A DNA stretch of 64,000 bases from Natronobacillus azotifigens (GCF_026805325.1 NZ_JAPRAT010000011.1:39743-103742); one strand, 5' to 3'. Shown: positions 33,969 through 42,831, counted from the first letter of the stretch. A program made the numbers and translations. The notes: a model not told the origin generated them from the letters alone.

Positions 33969-35069
33969 ATGAAGAAAATAACTGGTTTAGTTATACTGAT
34001 GATTGTAAGCGCTCTATTTTTGATAGCCTGTGGTGGAGAAAATGATACAAGTAGTAATGGTTCATCTAACGAAAATGGTGAGAAACTGCATATAGAAGTG
34101 GTAGCTAAAGGGTTCCAGCACCAGTTTTGGACAGCTGTAAGTGAAGGAGCTGAACAAGCAGCAAGTGACTTCGGCGTCACAATGAACTTTACTGGACCTG
34201 CTAATGAAACAGCGATACAAGAGCAAAATCAAATGTTGAGTAATGCAATTAATCAATCTCCAGCAGCTATAGCATTAGCTTCGCTTGATACTGAATCGCA
34301 AATAGATTTAATCAGTCAAGCGCAAAATTCAGGTATTCCAATTATTGGTTTTGATTCTGGGGTGCCAGGTGCGCCAGAAGGTTCGATTACTGCAAATGCT
34401 AGTACAGACAATTATGCTGCAGCTGAACTAGGTGCGGAAAACATCTTTGATGCTATTTCAGAAGATGTTGATAATGCAACTACTGAAGCTTCAGTTAGAA
34501 TTGGAATTGTATCTCAAGAAGTAAACTCTATGTCTATTAGAACAAGAACTGAAGGTTTTATGGATCGTATTGTGGAGTTAGTAGCAACTTCGGATAATGT
34601 ATCCGAAGAAGAAATCGCAATCGTTGGCCATGATAGGTATAACAACGGCGTAAGTGAGAATGATGCGAAAGTTGTAGTGGAATTACAAGTACCAGCTCAA
34701 GCAACAGATGCAGCTATTCAGGTAAGTGCTCAAACATTATTTAATAAACCTGACTTAATTGCGATTTTCGGAACGAATGAACTTGGAGGAAATGGCATTA
34801 TCAATGCCAATCAAGCAACAGGCAATAGGTTACAGACGGATGTTGTAGGAGGTGGATTCGACTCTGGTGCACTACAAATCGATGCAGTTAGAAATGGTGT
34901 ATTACACGGAGCGATTACACAAAATCCAGTTCAAATAGGTTATATGGCTATCGAATTAGCAGTAAAAGCAGTTAATGGTGAAGATGTGAGCGATGTAGAT
35001 ACTGGTGCTGTATGGTATAATGCGAGCAACGTTGATAGTGAAGATGTACAAGCACTCTTATATGAATAA
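33969..35069 (+). CDS. Sugar ABC transporter substrate-binding lipoprotein
   Basis: A 366-residue lipoprotein: KKITGLVILMIVSALFLIAC is the signal peptide with lipobox LIAC, then a Ser/Asn-rich linker. The body is a periplasmic-binding-protein-1 fold of the ribose/galactose type (HIEVVAKGFQHQFWTAVSEG, PIIGFDSGVP, then AIFGTNELGGNGIINANQAT). It would capture fucose outside the membrane for the flanking permease. ATG 33969 follows AGGAGGT. It is the last gene of the second fuc unit. No clean terminator follows; an ISL3 end begins 44 bp downstream. Confidence 0.9.
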   Translation: MKKITGLVILMIVSALFLIACGGENDTSSNGSSNENGEKLHIEVVAKGFQHQFWTAVSEGAEQAASDFGVTMNFTGPANETAIQEQNQMLSNAINQSPAAIALASLDTESQIDLISQAQNSGIPIIGFDSGVPGAPEGSITANASTDNYAAAELGAENIFDAISEDVDNATTEASVRIGIVSQEVNSMSIRTRTEGFMDRIVELVATSDNVSEEEIAIVGHDRYNNGVSENDAKVVVELQVPAQATDAAIQVSAQTLFNKPDLIAIFGTNELGGNGIINANQATGNRLQTDVVGGGFDSGALQIDAVRNGVLHGAITQNPVQIGYMAIELAVKAVNGEDVSDVDTGAVWYNASNVDSEDVQALLYE

Positions 35070-35112
35070 TGTTGACTTTAAAAAGGGGGATCTTACGGAA
35101 GCGGCATTTTTT

Positions 35113-35312
35113 GGCTCTCTGTCAAATGATGTTGCTGAGAAAGTTCAACCAATAATTCAACTGTATATTTCACACGTTTTCGGCTGATTTAAGCAGCTGG
35201 AGCGTGTGTTTTATTTTTCTTCTGTTGATCAACGGGTTTATACTTGAAATGCAAGAGAATACGATGTTTGTAATTATAGAAATTTCTATAGCCATATGCG
35301 ACAAGCTCTATT
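35113..35312 (-). mobile_element. ISL3-family element, 3' end only
   Basis: GGCTCTCTGTCAAATGATGT at 35113 resembles the terminal repeat of ISL3 elements. On the minus strand the frame ending at 35189 encodes AYGYRNFYNYKHRILLHFKY, the C-terminal signature of ISL3 transposases. A hairpin (CACACG...CGTGTG, about 35171-35212) followed by a T-rich tract lies in this end. The element breaks off near 35312, where similarity to the antitoxin gene at 3.75 kb starts. Confidence 0.65.
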
Positions 35313-35585
35313 CTGCATTCCTTCAACCTCCATACGCTATTTCTTTTAAATTGTGAAGTTCTTCTTCTAAACTTTCTCATTCGTAATAGTCAGGCAGAGC
35401 ACCATCTTTATTTTTATCTATTGTATGGAAGGCTTCTTTAACTGTATCAGCTTTATATTTCATTTGAAACTCTAATAGTTCTTCTACAACTTCCTTAAGA
35501 CGCTCTTCTGGTTCTTGATTCCATTACTTTTTTGTTGATACATCATTTGGACTTTAATGGAATATGCTGTGTCACGCCATAGCGG
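35313..35585 (-). pseudogene. Fragment of the TumE-partner antitoxin gene
   Basis: About 270 bp closely similar to 3750-4030, the 3' part of the putative antitoxin gene and its junction with the toxin. It has substitutions and small deletions, including one in the T-run near 35525, so it is not translatable. It stops where the parent reads GCGGAATC. Confidence 0.75.
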
Positions 35586-35673
35586 AGAAAGTAGAAGTGC
35601 TTGTCCATAGTGGAACTTTGAATAATAAGTACTACAATAGATTTGTAACTACATAGTATAGTGGGCGGTTGGT

Positions 35674-35807
35674 CATCTCTCTTGAAGAAGGGAGGTGGTT
35701 AGATAACGATATGAGAAGTATTAATTTTGGTAGCTCAATTCAGTTTGACACTATTAGCTACGCTTACACTTGTTGTATACATTGTCGTCTTAAACAGAAC
35801 AAAGTAG
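35674..35807 (+). pseudogene. Type I (Hol_Tox-like) toxin, frameshifted copy
   Basis: A strong ribosome site GGGAGGTGG is followed by ATG at 35711. Removing one A after it (ATGAGAAG to ATGGAAG-like) gives a 31-codon frame: MEVLILVAQFSLTLLATL, a hydrophobic stretch ending LNRTK, TAG at 35805. As written the frame stops early, so the gene is broken. CATCTCTCTT (35674-35683) can pair with AAGGGAGGTG (35688-35697), masking the ribosome site, as is common in type I toxin mRNAs. Downstream sequence matches the terminator and antisense-promoter region at 6.7-6.9 kb, in decayed form. Confidence 0.6.
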
Positions 35808-35985
35808 TCGCCCCCGACCAAGGATAACGAATACTTCTTCTGTTTTTTACTTATAGGCTTTGGTCATCCGCTTTTTATGCGGTTTGTAGTTATACTGACC
35901 GGGTGGTGACTGCTACTTGGTACTTTAAATTATATTAAAATTATGATTCAATATTTAGTCAAATTGATTTGCAATCTGGCAGTTC
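35740..35985 (+). repeat. Duplicate of the 6.65-6.88 kb type I toxin region
   Basis: The stretch from ACTATTAGCTACGCTTACAC through CAAATTGATTTGCAATCTGG matches 6653-6882 at roughly 90 percent. The terminator stem has mismatches and the antisense -10 is altered. Together with the antitoxin fragment at 35.3 kb this is a second, decayed copy of parts of the left island. Confidence 0.75.
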
Positions 35986-36017
35986 TCACCCCTTTTGATA
36001 AACTAATAATATTAGGT

Positions 36018-36160
36018 GAATCGAACTTGTACCGATTTCTTGATGTTTTCTATTTCCTCGTCTGTCATTACGCGGGTGCGAATCGCATGTAGCAGTTCTG
36101 AGGATATTTCTTTTACCTTTTTTCATTCATTTAAAAAGAGTCCTTCTTTTAATAGATTTA
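36018..36160 (-). pseudogene. Small C-terminal relic with an in-frame stop
   Basis: On the minus strand a frame reads LLKEGLFLNE, a TGA stop, then KKVKEISSELLHAIRTRVMT and DEEIENIKKSVQVRFT before TAA. The family is not recognised. No start or ribosome site is evident. The rest of the gap up to 36379 holds nothing else I can identify. Confidence 0.3.
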
Positions 36161-36379
36161 AATGTAAAAAAAGTAATTTCTTTTAAAAAAGGAATTGGTG
36201 AGCATATGTTGAAATAATATATAGAGATATCCTCAAATAGAAAGGTAGGTTAAAATGAAAAAGGATTTTAATAAATTATAACCTCAATGTAATAGGTTAG
36301 GCTTATATCATTCACGAGCCCCTCCACTGTGAATCACATTCCACTCAAAATATTAATAAAGGAAACGGAGGGTTATTTA

Positions 36380-37261
36380 ATGAGAAATGAACAAGAAATG
36401 ATGGACCTAATATTAAACATTGCAAAGAATGATGAACGTATTCGGGCTGTATATATGAATGGTTCAAGAACAAACCCTAATGCCCCAAAAGATATATTTC
36501 AGGATTATGATATTGTTTATGTAGTGACGGAAACAGCAACTTTTATTACAGATAAGAGTTGGACAAATATTTTTGGTGATTTTCTTATGATTCAGGAGCC
36601 AGATAAAAATAACCAATCATGTGGTATAGAGATGGATTTTAATCGTTCCTATGGTTACTTAATGCTTTTTACAGATGGAAATCGGATAGACCTTCACATA
36701 GAGACAAAAGAGTTTATGCTTGAAGGATATGTTAGTGATAAACTGACAGTGCCATTATTAGATAAGGACAACATGTTACCACTAATTCCTGCTCCCACTG
36801 ATATTGATTATCATGTAAAAAAGCCAACAGAATCAATGTTTGTGAGTTGCTGTAATAATTTCTGGTGGTGTTTGCAAAACGTTGCAAAAGGAATTTGGCG
36901 TGATGAATTACCATATTCTAAACAAATGTTTGAATATGTAATTAGACAAGAGTTAGATGAAATGGTTTCGTGGTGGATTGGAAGTAAACATGATTTTCAT
37001 GTATCGGTAGGAAAAATGGGAAAGTACTTCAAACAGTATCTTACTGAATCATATTGGAAGATGTATGAAAAAACTTATTCTGACCATGAATATGATAATT
37101 TTTGGAATTCTATATTTGTCACTTGTGAATTGTTTAGATCTTTAGCAGAAGATGTTGCAAAAGACTTATGGTTCACATATCCAATTGTTGAAGATACCAA
37201 CATGACGAAGTATCTTAAAAGTGTAAGAAACTTACCTTCTGATGCGCAGGAAATAATTTAA
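36380..37261 (+). CDS. aadK: Aminoglycoside 6-adenylyltransferase (ANT(6)/AadK-like)
   Basis: A 293-residue nucleotidyltransferase of the AadK/ANT(6) family, which inactivates streptomycin by adenylylation using ATP. AVYMNGSRTNPNAPKDIFQD followed by YDIVYVV carries the GS...D.D nucleotidyltransferase motif, and GNRIDLHIE gives the third Asp. DELPYSKQMFEYVIRQELDE and GKYFKQYL in the helical C-terminal part are typical. ATG 36380 follows CGGAGGG. Chromosomal AadK enzymes of Bacillus are similar in size. Resistance in this host is inferred. Confidence 0.85.
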   Translation: MRNEQEMMDLILNIAKNDERIRAVYMNGSRTNPNAPKDIFQDYDIVYVVTETATFITDKSWTNIFGDFLMIQEPDKNNQSCGIEMDFNRSYGYLMLFTDGNRIDLHIETKEFMLEGYVSDKLTVPLLDKDNMLPLIPAPTDIDYHVKKPTESMFVSCCNNFWWCLQNVAKGIWRDELPYSKQMFEYVIRQELDEMVSWWIGSKHDFHVSVGKMGKYFKQYLTESYWKMYEKTYSDHEYDNFWNSIFVTCELFRSLAEDVAKDLWFTYPIVEDTNMTKYLKSVRNLPSDAQEII

Positions 37262-37301
37262 ATAGATCTCCATGTAATTTATTTTTAAAATTAATTTGTA
37301 G

Positions 37302-37348
37302 GTTAGTGTCCCTAATCGGTTTTAGTTGATTGGGGACTTTCTTTTTTG
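37302..37348 (+). terminator. Terminator after the adenylyltransferase gene
   Basis: GTCCC-TAATC pairs with GATT-GGGGAC around a GGTTTTAGTT loop, followed by TTTCTTTTTT. Confidence 0.75.
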
Positions 37349-37373
37349 AAACGAACAAAAGAAGGAGAAGTAA

Positions 37374-38144
37374 ATGACACGAGATAATACTGAAGAATAT
37401 AACGATCCTATTTTATACGATAAAGAAAATGAACCTCATAAGGGAGACATTCCATTTCTATTAAAATGGGCATCGAAGAAGCAAGGACCTATAATTGATT
37501 TGGCTTGTGGAACGGGTAGAGCAACAATTCCGTTAGCAAGGAAGGGATATGAACTTATTGGAGTAGACATTCATAGAGGTATGTTGAACGAAGCCAAAAA
37601 GAAAGCATCTAGGAATAATCTGTCGATAGAATGGATAGAACAAGATTGTACCGAACTTAATTTGAATCTTAAGAGTAGTTTCATATATACAGTTGGAAAC
37701 TCATTTCAACATTTCATTACAAACGAATCTCAAGATAGATTATTGTCCTCAGTAAACAGACATTTAGAAGTTGGTGGGGTTTTTATTTTTGATACAAGAT
37801 TTCCAAGTGTGGAGGAGTTATTACAACAGAATACGGAGGAGTACTGGAAAACTTATATTGATAGCGAAACTTTAAATGAAGTGGATGTTTATACTATTAG
37901 TAACTATGACAGTCTAAACCAAGTTCAACATAACACTACTATTAGGAAATACAAAAACAGTGCTGGTGAGGTTGTAACTGAAAATAGTACAAACATAAGT
38001 TTAAGATATGTATACCCAAAAGAAATGGAACGAGCTTTATATACTAATGGATTTAAGATCTTAAATGTTTATAAGGATTGGAGCGAAACTCCTATAACAA
38101 ATGATAGTTATTCAATGATATATGTTTGTGAAAAAATGAAATAG
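37374..38144 (+). CDS. Class I SAM-dependent methyltransferase
   Basis: A 256-residue methyltransferase. Motif I is IIDLACGTGRATIPLARKGY (about 42-61), followed by LIGVDIHRGML with the acidic ribose-binding residue. SFIYTVGNSFQHFIT is motif II-like, and LEVGGVFIFDTRFP is motif III. The C-terminal half is beta-rich. Substrate unknown. The start has AAGGAG upstream. It stands alone after a terminator and, together with the preceding adenylyltransferase gene, may belong to a small resistance or modification cassette; that is speculation from position. Confidence 0.8.
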   Translation: MTRDNTEEYNDPILYDKENEPHKGDIPFLLKWASKKQGPIIDLACGTGRATIPLARKGYELIGVDIHRGMLNEAKKKASRNNLSIEWIEQDCTELNLNLKSSFIYTVGNSFQHFITNESQDRLLSSVNRHLEVGGVFIFDTRFPSVEELLQQNTEEYWKTYIDSETLNEVDVYTISNYDSLNQVQHNTTIRKYKNSAGEVVTENSTNISLRYVYPKEMERALYTNGFKILNVYKDWSETPITNDSYSMIYVCEKMK

Positions 38145-38431
38145 TATTATCCTATTTTTACAGCTTTAAAATAATGCAATAGTTTAAAAAATATCGTTCA
38201 AAGATTATCTTTTTTTGGTGATTGAAATTCCCCTTTTAGCCTAATTCCATAATAGAATAATTTTTAAAATATTGGCAGGAGATACTTTCATTAGTTCTTC
38301 CTGTCAATTTTATAATAAGAAGGAATTGTTATGATTCTTGGAGAAAGGTATGAGAGGTATGTGGTAATATACTAATACCGATGGATGTTGGTGTGATAGC
38401 TTGTCGCATAATTAGACGGGAGGAAGAATGT

Positions 38432-39655
38432 ATGCAAATAAAGATCCAATATGCTTCCTTACTCATTTTTATAGTCTTTACGATTGCTTTTGTTTTGGGA
38501 TGTGAAACAGCGGAGGATAATGATGTTACAAAGGATACTGAAGTAGAATTACCCATAGCAGACATTGCGTTTGATGACTATGGTTCTTCAAACACAGCTG
38601 CCGATGAATCTTTTGTTATTGAGGCAACGAGAATCATAAGAATTAATTGTCCTGTAGATGTTGAGGTGTACGATTCATCTAACAATCTTGTAGCTTCCAT
38701 AAAATCTGATGAACCTCAGGATATTGCGGATAGTAGTATTATTTCTTCGGTAAACGAAGATGGCGAAAAACTTATTTATCTTCCAGCCGATGCGGACTAC
38801 TATTTAAATCTTACGGCAACCGATAATGGTACCATGTCCTATTCCATTAATGAATATAGCTACCGTGTAGGGGGACATCTCCGATTGTTAAATTATTATG
38901 ATATCGATATTGAACGAGGAGATATATTCACTAGTACAGTACCTTTATTGGATACTGATAATATTTCGGATGCAGTATTAAATGGATCTGCAACAGAATA
39001 TTCGTTATTTGACCCATATGATGCACTCATTAAACCAAGCATTGAGTTAATAGGTACAGAAGCAAAGGAAGCTAGTTATATGGTTAGTGTTTCTGCAGAA
39101 GATGACTATGGCTTAGTATATGGGCAAGGCAGCAGACAATTAGGACACTATGCTAAAGTTAATGCTATGCCACATGACGGTTATGAATTTGAAGGCTGGT
39201 ATCTAGCTAACGAAAAAATTTCTTCAACAGCTGAATACCGGTTTCGGGTAGAATCCGATGTAAATATCATTGCTAAGTTTATACCAAATGATGACTTCAC
39301 AAACAACATTAAAAATACTGTGGAAATTGATAAAAACCAATATCACACAAATGACATAGTGAAAATACAAGAAACTATTAGCAATGTAAGTACAAATGAA
39401 ACGGTAGAAAACTTTCATGTAGTAACTACCATTTTAGATGAGTATCAACGTCACATATGGCAGGATAGTCAACCAATAGAAAGCTTATTACCAGGCGAAT
39501 CAATATATTTAGAAAACACATGGTCAATAGCTGATGGAAGCCCTGGTAGTTATACAGTTGATTCTACCGTTTATCAAACTATTTCTTCGGATAATTCCGA
39601 TCACGAAAGCATTGTTTTTGTGATGGAGGAAACTACATTTACGATAGTGGAGTGA
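38432..39655 (+). CDS. Lipoprotein with InlB-B-like repeat
   Basis: A 407-residue lipoprotein. IQYASLLIFIVFTIAFVLGC is the signal peptide, with Cys as lipidation site. The middle (about 35-230) is beta-rich without a family I recognise. YAKVNAMPHDGYEFEGWYLA, then STAEYRFRVESDVNIIAKFI, is an InlB B-repeat (Flg_new) of the type found in surface proteins. The last 100 residues form a CARDB-like Ig fold. ATG 38432 follows GGGAGGAAG; an upstream frame would bury the signal peptide. The final 55 bp of the gene belong to a 107-bp direct repeat with 42026-42132. Function unknown; surface-exposed. Confidence 0.7.
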   Translation: MQIKIQYASLLIFIVFTIAFVLGCETAEDNDVTKDTEVELPIADIAFDDYGSSNTAADESFVIEATRIIRINCPVDVEVYDSSNNLVASIKSDEPQDIADSSIISSVNEDGEKLIYLPADADYYLNLTATDNGTMSYSINEYSYRVGGHLRLLNYYDIDIERGDIFTSTVPLLDTDNISDAVLNGSATEYSLFDPYDALIKPSIELIGTEAKEASYMVSVSAEDDYGLVYGQGSRQLGHYAKVNAMPHDGYEFEGWYLANEKISSTAEYRFRVESDVNIIAKFIPNDDFTNNIKNTVEIDKNQYHTNDIVKIQETISNVSTNETVENFHVVTTILDEYQRHIWQDSQPIESLLPGESIYLENTWSIADGSPGSYTVDSTVYQTISSDNSDHESIVFVMEETTFTIVE

Positions 39656-39707
39656 GTCCACCGGCATTTTCCGTCGTTACAAGCATACCGGTAATTCGGC
39701 CTCCAAA
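39601..39707 (+). repeat. 107-bp direct repeat, left copy
   Basis: Covers the 3' end of the lipoprotein gene and 52 bp beyond. The right copy at 42026-42132 differs at only two positions. The pair frames the fic gene and a broken membrane protein gene. Confidence 0.9.
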
Positions 39708-39766
39708 GTGATGAGGTAATAGAGAGAGACGGTATATATAATAAAAAAGTAAGATCATCAAGTGTA

Positions 39767-39798
39767 GGGCTCAGACCCCATTAAAGACAAATTGATGG
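39767..39798 (+). repeat. REP-A copy 8
   Basis: GGGCTCAGACCCC, then ATTAAAGACAAATTGATGG. The preceding 39708-39766 matches 23810-23868. Confidence 0.6.
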
Positions 39799-39871
39799 AT
39801 TTGTCCATGAATAGAGGATGAAGATATTACTTATCGAATAACCTATATTAACTATAAAGCTAGTGAAAATG

Positions 39872-39904
39872 AAACTATCCAGTCATATGGCTGGATAGTT
39901 TTTT
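39872..39904. terminator. Terminator palindrome beside fic
   Basis: AAACTATCCAG and CTGGATAGTTTTTT around a short loop. The same palindrome family recurs at 56001-56033 and 63886-63927. T-tracts on both strands suggest two-way termination. Confidence 0.75.
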
Positions 39905-41006
39905 AATCATTCATAATATTAATGAGGTCGTAATGATAGAACCTTCTATTCCTTTTTCTATCGTCCCCATAAATCATGTTTAGTTGAACGAGTCCATTTA
40001 GACTTTTTCGGATTGTTACAGGTGCTAAACTTGTATCATTTTCTATTTGTTGCACCGTTGCAATAGGATATTTAAAAAGGGCTCCCCAAACTTTTTCGGT
40101 GGAAGGTTGTTTCAATTTTTTTAATCCTTCTTCATATAATTTTTCTGCTTGTTCAAGTTTTTTAAATTGTCTTTGTGTCATTCGAATCGTTGCATTAAGG
40201 AAAAAATTTATCCAACTGTTCCAATCCGGTTTATCTTTGTTTATTGCACGAACTCCATTTAACATTGCGTAGTATTTAAACTTTTCTTTCTCAAGTTCCT
40301 CACTTAGGAAAAAGAAGGGAGAATCGATGATATTGGATTGCAACATATATAGTACGATTAGAATTCTTCCTAACCGACCGTTGCCATCTAAAAAGGGGTG
40401 AATAGATTCAAATTGTGCATGGATGATTCCTGCTTTAATTAAAGGGTGAAGGGTGTCATCTTCTTCATTTAAGTATGGATGGCCGTTAATATATCTCTCT
40501 AAATTGGCCATATATTCTCCCGTTAATTGTGGTTCAGGTGGAACATAGGAGGCATCTTTTAATTGCTTTGTAGGTCCGATAAAGTTTTGGATAGTCCTAT
40601 ATTCTCCTACAGCACTTGTAGAACCACGAGCATCATTCATTAACTCGTTGTGCATATCACGAATCAAACGCTCTGATAATGGATAACCTGTTTGGATCGT
40701 TTCCACTCCAAGACTTAATGCTCTTTGGTAATTGCGTACTTCAATCCTTTCCCAATCCTTCTTTTGGTCGATTTCATCTTCTAGCATTTCACTAAAAGTT
40801 ACTTGGGTTCCTTCAATTCTAGTCGATTGAACAGACTCATGTAGTGTTAATAGTTGTAAAAATGGTTCGCTGACTAAAGAATAGTGAATTTTTTGTTTCA
40901 GTATTTCCAACATAGAAGAGGCTTCGACAACTTTCTTATAAAATGAAAGTTCAGATTCAGCATCAAATGTTATGGGTAGAAGTGGTAGTGGGTAAGGTTT
41001 TTTCAT
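39903..41006 (-). CDS. Fic-family AMP-transferase with own inhibitory motif
   Basis: A 367-residue class II Fic protein. The N-terminal inhibitory motif is S61-T-R-I-E65-G66, whose Glu blocks ATP until displaced. The Fic motif HPFLDGNGRLGR spans 203-214, with catalytic His203. GEYRTIQNFIGPTKQLKDAS and VPPEPQL form the flap and target-binding region. The C-terminus (about 300-367) is a winged helix, STEKVWGALFKYPIATVQQI then LAPVTIRKSLNGLVQLNMIY. Such enzymes AMPylate proteins; the target is unknown. Start ATG has GGGGTG upstream. A decayed fic 3' end exists at 56.04 kb. Confidence 0.9.
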   Translation of the reverse strand: MKKPYPLPLLPITFDAESELSFYKKVVEASSMLEILKQKIHYSLVSEPFLQLLTLHESVQSTRIEGTQVTFSEMLEDEIDQKKDWERIEVRNYQRALSLGVETIQTGYPLSERLIRDMHNELMNDARGSTSAVGEYRTIQNFIGPTKQLKDASYVPPEPQLTGEYMANLERYINGHPYLNEEDDTLHPLIKAGIIHAQFESIHPFLDGNGRLGRILIVLYMLQSNIIDSPFFFLSEELEKEKFKYYAMLNGVRAINKDKPDWNSWINFFLNATIRMTQRQFKKLEQAEKLYEEGLKKLKQPSTEKVWGALFKYPIATVQQIENDTSLAPVTIRKSLNGLVQLNMIYGDDRKRNRRFYHYDLINIMND

Positions 41007-41101
41007 TTTAACACCCCGTTATAATATATATTAACTATATTATAATCTATAAAAGAAAAATGTAAACATTAGTGATATTTTTCTGATTAAAAATATCACT
41101 A

Positions 41102-41160
41102 GTGTCAGGGTAGACCTCTGCTATGGACAAAATGTAGTTTTTCTCTGTGAGAAGGACTGT
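41102..41160 (+). repeat. REP-A copy 9 (degenerate full unit)
   Basis: GTGTCAGGGTAGACCTC, then TGCTATGGACAAAATG and TTCTCTGTGAGAAGGACTG. Downstream (41216-41255) the ATGTCGGACTAAAAGTTTTT block matches the one after copy 4. The region 41260-41588 shows no gene. Confidence 0.65.
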
Positions 41161-41588
41161 TTGAGTGCTGCAATAAGCGTTTGGGGTATTTGATCATAAA
41201 TTAATTTTATTTTAACATGTCGGACTAAAAGTTTTTTGTATGGAAATAAGGAGATCACTTGAGTAGTTTTCTCGTATACCACTATCTTCGTTTCTTACAT
41301 GCAATAATTAAGAAGCACATTGCTATACAACGTTTGATCAAGAGAAAGCAAAAAGAGGTAAAGATCATGGTGACAAAGACTCAACATAAACACAATAAAA
41401 GCAACCTTTCTCAGTAATCGTTATCAGCACCCAAAACGATTTTTCTCTGTCCCTAGTTTTAGGTGGAATTTTACGAACAGCTATTTGTGATAATAATGTA
41501 CAAAGATTGTACACTATTCTCCATAAACGGCAACCACATCAGAATGCGAATAAAAATCCATTAGAATACATAAGACAAATGAATCATG

Positions 41589-42010
41589 TTATGAAAACTC
41601 CTTTTTTCTTATACTAAAATAACCAATCACTAACGTTACAGGTAAAGGTATCAAGCGGATATATTCCATACTGTTGGTAGCATATTCTTGAACTCGCACG
41701 ATATTTACAATTGAAATGAAAGGTATTGTATCTTGATAAAAGACAGCAAGGTCAAAGATAAGTATAGCAAAGCATATCATAATGTAGATACGATATGGAT
41801 ACTTTGCTAGTGATTGAAAGATAAATACAATGACAAAAATTTGGAGCATCCCACTAATAAATGTGTAGCAAGATAGGGCAATTAGTTTCCCCCCGTGCTA
41901 GCACGTCCAATGGAAAAAAGGACCTGTCTAGTGCTATGAAGCAAATGATCCAATATACACCTATTAGAATAGCAAACTGACAAATCAAAGCCATTAGCAT
42001 ATTTATCACG
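41589..42010 (-). pseudogene. Membrane protein gene, frameshifted and 5'-truncated
   Basis: The minus strand encodes a hydrophobic protein in two frames. Upstream are VINMLMALICQFAILIGVYW and FIALDRSFFPLDVLARG; after the CCCCCC run near 41890 the sequence resumes in another frame as GKLIALSCYTFISGMLQIFV and runs to IRKKEFS, stop at 41589. A one-base change in the C-run joins them into a 3-4 helix protein. Its 5' end is cut at the right copy of the 107-bp repeat. It could be an ABC-2 permease fragment; unproven. Confidence 0.55.
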
Positions 42011-42025
42011 CGAAATACATACCAC

Positions 42026-42132
42026 TCACGAAAGCATTGTTTTTGTGATGGAGGAAACTACATTTACGATAGTGGAGTGAGTCCACCGGCATTTTCCGTC
42101 GTTACAAGCATACCGGTAATTTGGCTTCCAAA
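42026..42132 (+). repeat. 107-bp direct repeat, right copy
   Basis: Near-identical to 39601-39707. Here it is free-standing: the lipoprotein frame it derives from is absent upstream. Confidence 0.9.
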
Positions 42133-42294
42133 TAATAAAACGGTAGAAATAGAGATAAATGTTGTTAATCTATACGGAGATCTGGTCTTCATTATCATAA
42201 CTGAAATTACTAGATATTATTGACGCTACGCCTGTATTGTGGGATAATTATGATCGTTAATATAGTTAATTACATAAAAAAAGGAGGAATGATT

Positions 42295-42567
42295 ATGAGT
42301 GAACAAGGAACACAACAAACTGTAGTAGTACAACAAGCTGAGGGGAACGGTTTAGCTGTCTCGGGTATGGTCTTAGGGATTATCGCTGTAGTTTTAAATT
42401 TTATTCCATTTTTACCTTATGTACTTGGTGCACTAGCCATTATTTTCGGAGCAGTTGGTCTTCAGAAACCTGTCAAACAAGGGATGGCTAAGGCTGGGAT
42501 TGTCTTGGGTATCGTTTCAATTGCTATGAAAATATTATTTTGGATGTTTATCGGTTCTTTAATTTAA
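42295..42567 (+). CDS. Small DUF4190-like membrane protein
   Basis: A 90-residue protein. A polar Gln-rich N-terminus (SEQGTQQTVVVQQAEG) precedes two hydrophobic segments, LAVSGMVLGIIAVVLNFIPF and VLGALAIIFGAVGLQ, then GMAKAGIVLGIVSIAMKILF. This repeated GMVLGI/GIVLGI pattern is typical of DUF4190-type proteins. Function is unknown. ATG 42295 follows AAGGAGGAAT; an upstream frame lacks a ribosome site. Confidence 0.7.
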   Translation: MSEQGTQQTVVVQQAEGNGLAVSGMVLGIIAVVLNFIPFLPYVLGALAIIFGAVGLQKPVKQGMAKAGIVLGIVSIAMKILFWMFIGSLI

Positions 42568-42678
42568 ATCAAAAGTAAATGGTTAATTGAAATAAGCTGT
42601 CATTGGAATTATATTTATTTCTTTTTTCAGAACAAAAAGAAAATATTTGCGCATATGCGTTTTTCAAGAATGATTATA

Positions 42679-42732
42679 CATAAAAAGTGTCCTACACAGT
42701 CCATACAATGGATTGGTAGGGCACTTTTTTTA
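42679..42732 (+). terminator. Hairpin terminator after the DUF4190-like gene
   Basis: AAAAGTGTCCTAC pairs with GTAGGGCACTTTT, followed by a T-run. A second hairpin (ACGAAC...GTTCGT plus T-run, about 42767-42812) follows before comK. Confidence 0.75.
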
Positions 42733-42831
42733 GACCAAGGGGACAGGTACTTTGATCCATTAGAAAAACGAACGCATTCGATAAGAGACACACGAATATG
42801 TTCGTTTTTTTGTTGAAAGGAATCAGCATCG

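Noticed and set aside
33997..34013. TTGTAAGCGCTCTATTT as a cre box in the lipoprotein gene start
   Set aside because: Three mismatches in the right half, and it lies within the coding signal-peptide region.
35005..35187. Frame overlapping the end of the sugar-binding protein gene
   Set aside because: It runs into the ISL3 terminal repeat and lacks its own ribosome site; likely chance.
3014..41160. REP-A copies considered as a CRISPR-like array
   Set aside because: Copies are kilobases apart, degenerate and palindromic with RAYT nearby; no regular spacers or cas genes.
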